Assembly (NCBI GenBank): GCA_002409995.1
Contig: DHOR01000040.1
Span: forward strand, 292,926 to 356,925
Source of the DNA: Hungatella sp. UBA5385
GTDB taxonomy: Bacteria; Bacillota; Clostridia; Lachnospirales; Lachnospiraceae
DNA length: 64,000 bases
Reading direction: 5' to 3'
Shown: piece after piece, positions 59,518 through 64,000 of the stretch
Numbering within the stretch: position 1 is the stretch's first letter
Layout: the number at the start of each line of letters is the position of its first letter
Position numbers and translations under genes: made by a program
The notes under the pieces: model-generated
Seen by the model: the letters and a program-made list of their open reading frames with translations, nothing else
Database searches by the model: none
Told to the model about the DNA's origin: nothing

Positions 59518-60527
59518 TAAATATTCTTCCAAGCCTTAGGCACAAATAATTCTTCAAATATATCAATGGCATAGCTGTCGCTCATACCTGCAATATAATC
59601 GCATACAACCCGCTGACTGCTTTCGTTTCTCTCTCTCATCAGATATAAGTATTCGGGGGGAAGCTTGTCAATATGCTCCATATAATAATTAAAAAGCATG
59701 ACAATCAGGTGCTGTGCCTTTCCCTCCTCTGCCTTTGGTATCTCATTCTTATATACATTCTCAAACATCCAGATACGAAGGCCCTGCATGGCCTGTTCCA
59801 TAGCAGGAGACATAATAATCTCCGGTTTGCCATAGCTGTTTCTGATAATATCGTGAATCAGATTATTAAGCCTCTCCCTCACGCTGTTGCCTAATACGCC
59901 TGTATACTCTGTGGGAAGGTCTTCCTCCACAAACATTCTGGCTCTGATGGCGTCATCAATGTCATGATTAATATAGGCGATCTTATCGGACAGGCGGACA
60001 ATGGCGCCTTCCAATGTGGAAGGTTTTCCGCTGGTTCTGTGGTTTAATATCCCGTCTCTCACTTCCCAGGTCAGATTCAGCCCTCTGCCATCCTTTTCCA
60101 GAATCTCTACAACACGAATGCTCTGTTTATAATGGGCAAAACCCTCAGTGCATATTTTATTAAGCACTGCCTCACCGGAATGCCCAAATGGAGTATGTCC
60201 CAAATCATGGCCCAGGGCAATTGCCTCTGTCAGCTCTTCATTCATATGTAGTGCCTTAGCAATAGTTCTGGCTATCTGAGATACTTCCAACGTATGAGTC
60301 AGCCTTGTTCTGTAATGGTCTCCCTCCGGCGCCAGGAAAACCTGAGTTTTGTGCTTCAGTCTGCGAAACGACTTACAATGGATAATCCGGTCCCTGTCCC
60401 GTTGATATGCCGTCCGGATATCACAGTCACTTTCTTCCCGGTCCCTGCCCTTAGTATCACTGCTGTGGGCTGCATAAGGACTTAAATACTCGTCCTCCCA
60501 GGCTTCAATGGATTCCCTTATCTTCAT
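59514..60527 (-). CDS. Deoxyguanosinetriphosphate triphosphohydrolase-like protein
   Basis: 337 aa HD-domain hydrolase of the dGTPase type; releases PPPi from dGTP or other dNTPs. The HD motif is seen in RLTHTLEVSQIARTIAKAL, EAIALGHDLGHTPFGHSGEAVL, NHRTSGKPS and RLSDKIAYINHDIDDAIRA. It belongs to the short dGTPase group (330-345 aa) that commonly precedes dnaG and rpoD in Clostridia, as here. The start MKIRESIEAWEDEYLSPYAAHSSD matches that group. Confidence 0.93.
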   Translation of the reverse strand: MKIRESIEAWEDEYLSPYAAHSSDTKGRDREESDCDIRTAYQRDRDRIIHCKSFRRLKHKTQVFLAPEGDHYRTRLTHTLEVSQIARTIAKALHMNEELTEAIALGHDLGHTPFGHSGEAVLNKICTEGFAHYKQSIRVVEILEKDGRGLNLTWEVRDGILNHRTSGKPSTLEGAIVRLSDKIAYINHDIDDAIRARMFVEEDLPTEYTGVLGNSVRERLNNLIHDIIRNSYGKPEIIMSPAMEQAMQGLRIWMFENVYKNEIPKAEEGKAQHLIVMLFNYYMEHIDKLPPEYLYLMRERNESSQRVVCDYIAGMSDSYAIDIFEELFVPKAWKNIY

Positions 60528-60639
60528 CTTGTTATTCCTTTCTGAATTCGACTAAGACAAAAAACAATAGATGTATTACATTATATCATATTTTCAGTAT
60601 TTTTAAAATAGAATCTTTACGGAGTGAAAGTACTTTCAG

Positions 60640-60705
60640 CTGTAAAGGAGAAAATACCCAAATCAAGTAAATTCCATACTTGTTTTCGAGTATTCTCTCC
60701 TTTGA
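60640..60705. terminator. Two-part inverted repeat after lpd
   Basis: AAAGGAGAAAATAC and GTATTCTCTCCTTT pair around an inner CAAGTA/TACTTG stem. On the minus strand it follows lpd by 14 nt; the T tract is poor (TTTACAG), so the assignment is moderate. Confidence 0.45.
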
Positions 60706-60718
60706 AATAATCTATATT

Positions 60719-62098
60719 TTACATAACCATTCCCTCTGCTGCCTCTCCAATTCCTTCACAAAAGGTTGGATGAGGCCATACAGTTTTTGCCAAATCTTCT
60801 GCTGTCAGCCCTTTTGTAATAGCTGCTGCCAGCCCTCCAATCATATCCGTAGCTCTTGCACACATAAGCTGTGCTCCAAGAAGTTTTCCGCTTTCTTCTT
60901 CCATAACCAGCTTAATAAATCCCCTCTCCTCCATGGAAAGCACGGCTTTGCCATTGACAGAGGTAATATATTTACCTGCTTTTGCTTTCATTCCTGCTGC
61001 CTTAGCTTCCTCCAGAGTCATTCCAACACAGGCAATCTCAGGATCAGTATAGACACAGGAAGGAATCGCAGTCATATCCTTACCTGTTTTGCCAAACATA
61101 TGGGCAACCGCACAGTATCCTTCTGCTGTGGCTGTATGAGCCAGCTGAATTCCACCGATTGCATCACCCGCTGCATAGATTCCCGGTATTGATGTTTCAT
61201 AATTTTCATTGACCAGAATATAGCCCTTCTCCTGGCCGATCTGCTGTCTCATATCCTCTGAAAGCGCCAAAACTCCGCAGGGTTTCCTGCCTACAGCAAC
61301 TAAGACTCCATCAGCAGTAACTGCTTCCTCCCTGTCTTTCTCCCTATAGATACACTGCAGGGAACCGTCTCCCATTTTCTGTATCTCCTTTACAAAGGCA
61401 CTGGAATGAATCTCAACTCCCCGCTTTTTTAAAATCATTTTCAGATTCTGGGATATCTCCTTATCCATTCCCGGAAGAATCCGGTCCATAGCCTCTAAAA
61501 TTGTAACCTGGCAGCCTAAATCACTGTATACAGTGGCAAACTCCATTCCAATGACACCGCCGCCAATAATCACAAGTCTTTTATAAAGAACTTCTTTATC
61601 AAGCATTGAAGTGCTGTTTTCCACTGCCGGAAGATGGATTCCTTTTATGGGCAGCAGAGCCGGTTCAGAACCTGCTGCAAGGAGAATATATTCCCCTGTC
61701 AGCACAGTTTCCCCACCATCTGATAAAACTGTAACACAGTTTTTGTCAGTGATCCTTCCTGTTCCCTGCCATACATCAACCTTTCCGGTCTTCAGCTGTC
61801 GTGCCACTCCCTGTCTTAATTGATCAATGACCTGGTCTTTTCTTGCCTTTAAGCGCTTCATATCAACTCTAAGACCTTCTGCTGTAATCCCTGCTTCTTC
61901 TGCCTCAGAGACCTTTCTTGCCAGTTCCGATGTATGCAGATAGGTCTTGGTGGGAATACAGCCGCTGTTTAAACAGGTTCCACCCAGCTGTCCCTTTTCT
62001 ATCAAAGCTGTCTTTTTCCCCATTGCAGCAGCCCTCAAAGCAGGCAGATAGCCGCCCGGACCACCACCAATGACAATTAAGTCATATTGTTTCTCCAT
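60719..62098 (-). CDS. lpdA: Dihydrolipoyl dehydrogenase
   Basis: 459 aa flavoprotein that reoxidises the dihydrolipoyl group of a carrier protein and reduces NAD. The FAD site is DLIVIGGGPGGYLPALRAA, the redox disulfide GGTCLNSGCIPTK (Cys42, Cys47), the NAD site RLVIIGGGVIGMEFATVYSDLG, and the C-terminal His-Pro-Thr with Glu lies in WPHPTFCEGIGEAAEG. No lipoyl domain is fused to it. In this context it is the L-protein of the glycine cleavage system, behind lplA and gcvPB. Confidence 0.95.
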   Translation of the reverse strand: MEKQYDLIVIGGGPGGYLPALRAAAMGKKTALIEKGQLGGTCLNSGCIPTKTYLHTSELARKVSEAEEAGITAEGLRVDMKRLKARKDQVIDQLRQGVARQLKTGKVDVWQGTGRITDKNCVTVLSDGGETVLTGEYILLAAGSEPALLPIKGIHLPAVENSTSMLDKEVLYKRLVIIGGGVIGMEFATVYSDLGCQVTILEAMDRILPGMDKEISQNLKMILKKRGVEIHSSAFVKEIQKMGDGSLQCIYREKDREEAVTADGVLVAVGRKPCGVLALSEDMRQQIGQEKGYILVNENYETSIPGIYAAGDAIGGIQLAHTATAEGYCAVAHMFGKTGKDMTAIPSCVYTDPEIACVGMTLEEAKAAGMKAKAGKYITSVNGKAVLSMEERGFIKLVMEEESGKLLGAQLMCARATDMIGGLAAAITKGLTAEDLAKTVWPHPTFCEGIGEAAEGMVM

Positions 62099-62111
62099 AA
62101 TTCCTCCTAAA

Positions 62112-63107
62112 CTAAAACATGGTACTAATCAGTGCCTGCACATCCTGCTTCATGCACTGCCGCATCTTGCTTTCACAAAGTATTTGCTGGATTCGGCGAT
62201 ACACTGACTGACTGTTCCACATACAGCCAGCCAGGCAGGCGCTGATCAATTCTATAAAACTGCTGTCCATAGCATCAGAATAGACTTTAATCTCCTTAAG
62301 CAGACCTTTCTCTACACAGACTTCAATTTCAACGCCTCCCCAGGAGAAGCGGCCGTCACATTGGTCTGTAAACATAATTTTTCTTCCGTACTTCCAGTCC
62401 CAGGAGGCAAAACGGTCTCTGCTTTCTATTAGAGTCTGCTGTGAGAGACGGCTTTCGTCATAAGCCACAGGTTCAATTCCATACACTGTTCCAAAAGCTG
62501 CCTTTAGCTTATCCCTCATAGATTCCACTGTTATATCGGGAATAAAATCTATAAGGTTTCCTACCCTGCTTTTCACAGAGTCAACACCTTTCGACTGCAG
62601 CTTCTCTCTGGAAACATTGAGATATTTGGCCATTTCCTGCTTATCTGCAGACAGCAGTATAGTGCCATGATGGTAGCTGCAATCTCCTGTCTGATAATAG
62701 GCATTGCCTGAAAACTTCTTTCCTTCAACCGTAATATCATTTCTCCCAGACCGCTCTGCTGTAACTCCATAACTTTCCACAGCCTTTAATATAACCTCTG
62801 TCTGTTTGATCACATCGTAATTATGACTTTTAGCCAGAAATGTAAAATTCAAATTTCCTAAATCATGGAATACAGCACCGCCGCCTGACAGCCGCCTTGC
62901 CAGATAACCTCCATCTGCTTCCAGCTCCTCTGCCCTGCACTCCTTCCACGGATTTTGATTCTTCCCTATGACTACAGTTTTCCGGTTCTGCCACAGGTAG
63001 AGTATGATCTCATCATCCCCTGCATCATGAAGAAGGAATTCCTCCAAAGCCAGATTCTCATAAGGATTGGTTCCTTTTCCATCAATACAGGATAGTTTCA
63101 TAATCAA
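62112..63107 (-). CDS. lplA: Lipoate-protein ligase A
   Basis: 331 aa. It adenylates lipoate and attaches it to the H-protein or other acceptor. It has the biotin/lipoate ligase core ARRLSGGGAVFHDLGNLNFTF, GRNDITVEGKKFSGNAYYQTG, HHGTILLSADKQEMAKYL and a C-terminal accessory domain. It overlaps gcvPB by 4 nt and is 13 nt upstream of lpdA, so it is co-transcribed with the system that needs lipoate. Confidence 0.95.
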   Translation of the reverse strand: MIMKLSCIDGKGTNPYENLALEEFLLHDAGDDEIILYLWQNRKTVVIGKNQNPWKECRAEELEADGGYLARRLSGGGAVFHDLGNLNFTFLAKSHNYDVIKQTEVILKAVESYGVTAERSGRNDITVEGKKFSGNAYYQTGDCSYHHGTILLSADKQEMAKYLNVSREKLQSKGVDSVKSRVGNLIDFIPDITVESMRDKLKAAFGTVYGIEPVAYDESRLSQQTLIESRDRFASWDWKYGRKIMFTDQCDGRFSWGGVEIEVCVEKGLLKEIKVYSDAMDSSFIELISACLAGCMWNSQSVYRRIQQILCESKMRQCMKQDVQALISTMF

Positions 63108-64000
63108 AAGTTCTCCTTTGCTTCACATTCCGGAAAATCATAATGAAGCTTTGGATTACGGGCTGCTAAAACCTCATCAAGACGTTTCACCGGAGTGATA
63201 TGAGGGGAGCTGCGGATATATTCAGGATCAGTTTTAGCCTTTTCATAGATTTCACAAAATGCATCAATCAGTTCATCTAATTTTTCCTTTGACTCCGTTT
63301 CAGTAGGCTCTACCATGAGAGCTTCATGTACAATCAGCGGGAAATACATTGTAGGCGGATGAATTCCATAATCCAGCAGCGCCTTGGCAATGTCCATGGC
63401 TGTTACTGAAAGCTCCGCCTTCTCCTGTTCCAGACTCATAACAAATTCATGCATACACAGCTGTTTAAACGGCATATGATACATGTCTTCCAGCTTACTT
63501 TTTACATAATTGGCACTTAGCACTGCATTCCGGCTGGCTTCTACAATCCCTTCCGCTCCCAAAGTCAGGGCATAGGTTAAGGCTTTTACAACCACAAGGA
63601 AATTGCCGTAGAATCCTTTCACCATTCCTATAGACTGGGAATAAGGTTCCATATGATAAGAACCATTGTCCTTCACAATCTGTTTTCCAGGAAGAAATGG
63701 TGCCAGCAGCTCTTTACAGCCAACAGGACCGCTGCCCGGACCGCCGCCTCCATGTGGAGTGGAAAATGTTTTATGAAGATTTAAATGAACCACATCAAAT
63801 CCCATATCACCGGGTCTTGTAATTCCCATCACTGCATTTAAGTTTGCACCGTCGTAATAACAAAGTCCGCCTGCATCATGAATAATCTTTGTAATCTCAA
63901 GAATATTAGGGTCAAAAAGCCCCACTGTATTAGGGTTGGTCAGCATAAGTCCTGCTGTATCCTCTCCCACTGCTTCTCTCAGCTTTTCAATATTAACAAG
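63104..64000 (-). CDS. gcvPB: Glycine dehydrogenase (decarboxylating) subunit 2 (N-terminus beyond window)
   Basis: PLP-dependent P-protein subunit 2 of the glycine cleavage system. The minus-strand frame is open through the window end (position 64000), so the 5' part is missing; about 298 residues are visible. Motifs include LMLTNPNTVGLFDPNI, YYDGANLNAVMGITRPGDMGFDVVHLNLHKTFSTPHGGGGPGSGPVGC, where Lys of NLHKT binds PLP, and the C-terminal PPTMYFPLIVHEALMVEPTE. The two-subunit GcvPA/GcvPB form is typical of Firmicutes. The 3' end overlaps lplA by 4 nt. Confidence 0.97.
   Translation of the reverse strand, partial: LVNIEKLREAVGEDTAGLMLTNPNTVGLFDPNILEITKIIHDAGGLCYYDGANLNAVMGITRPGDMGFDVVHLNLHKTFSTPHGGGGPGSGPVGCKELLAPFLPGKQIVKDNGSYHMEPYSQSIGMVKGFYGNFLVVVKALTYALTLGAEGIVEASRNAVLSANYVKSKLEDMYHMPFKQLCMHEFVMSLEQEKAELSVTAMDIAKALLDYGIHPPTMYFPLIVHEALMVEPTETESKEKLDELIDAFCEIYEKAKTDPEYIRSSPHITPVKRLDEVLAARNPKLHYDFPECEAKENF

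Overview
The window looks like a chromosomal segment from an anaerobic, spore-forming Firmicute, most likely a Lachnospiraceae (Clostridium cluster XIVa) gut bacterium. The reasons are moderate-to-low GC with strong Shine-Dalgarno sites, a sigK gene split by an excisable 'skin'-type element, a PurO-type IMP cyclohydrolase behind a ZTP riboswitch, a PyrBI pair, a LicT-type antiterminator, and Na+-pump decarboxylase subunits. Species cannot be named from sequence alone. I saw no tRNA, rRNA, CRISPR array or transposon-type IS.

Layout. (1) 1-2915, minus: a glucose-family PTS operon (LicT-like antiterminator, EIIA, HPr-like protein, EIIC cut by the window edge) behind a sigma-A promoter and a RAT/terminator switch. 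The HPr has His15 but Asn where Ser46 is expected. (2) 2944-8755: sigK in two halves separated by a ~5.15 kb element. It carries a large serine recombinase, a two-component system with a secreted protein, and a 58-aa ORF. Joining at ATCCT restores a 218-codon sigK that lacks a pro-sequence. (3) 8852-10970: AICAR formyltransferase and PurO under a ZTP riboswitch. (4) 11020-15203: a flippase-like membrane protein and a radical SAM/SPASM protein, divergent from a paralogue that has lost the Fe-S cysteines, then a TetR regulator. (5) 15320-32635: a ~4,296-aa secreted repeat/beta-helix protein next to a MacB-like ABC operon with a COG1361-like protein. (6) 32830-34218: pyrBI.

(7) 34246-50562 is a nearly complete biotin-dependent, Na+-pumping malonate decarboxylase locus of the Malonomonas rubra type. 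It has carrier protein, malonate:ACP transferase, carboxyltransferase pair, carboxybiotin decarboxylase, biotin carrier, gamma-like subunit, prosthetic-group genes (MdcB, MdcG), a MadH-like ligase and the MadLM transporter. A HutP-family RNA-binding antiterminator, an amidase, an M42 peptidase, an AtoE-type transporter and a LysR regulator are interleaved. Malonate would enter by MadLM, be loaded on the carrier protein, pass its carboxyl to biotin, and leave as CO2 with Na+ export, giving acetate.

(8) 50619-52606: a YtrA-type GntR/ABC operon with a 55-bp operator-like inverted repeat on its promoter. (9) 52641-60527: rnpB, then housekeeping genes (nucleoside kinase, Nif3, trmK, rpoD, dnaG, dGTPase). 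(10) 60719-64000: lpd, lplA and gcvPB (cut by the window edge), the tail of a glycine cleavage operon.
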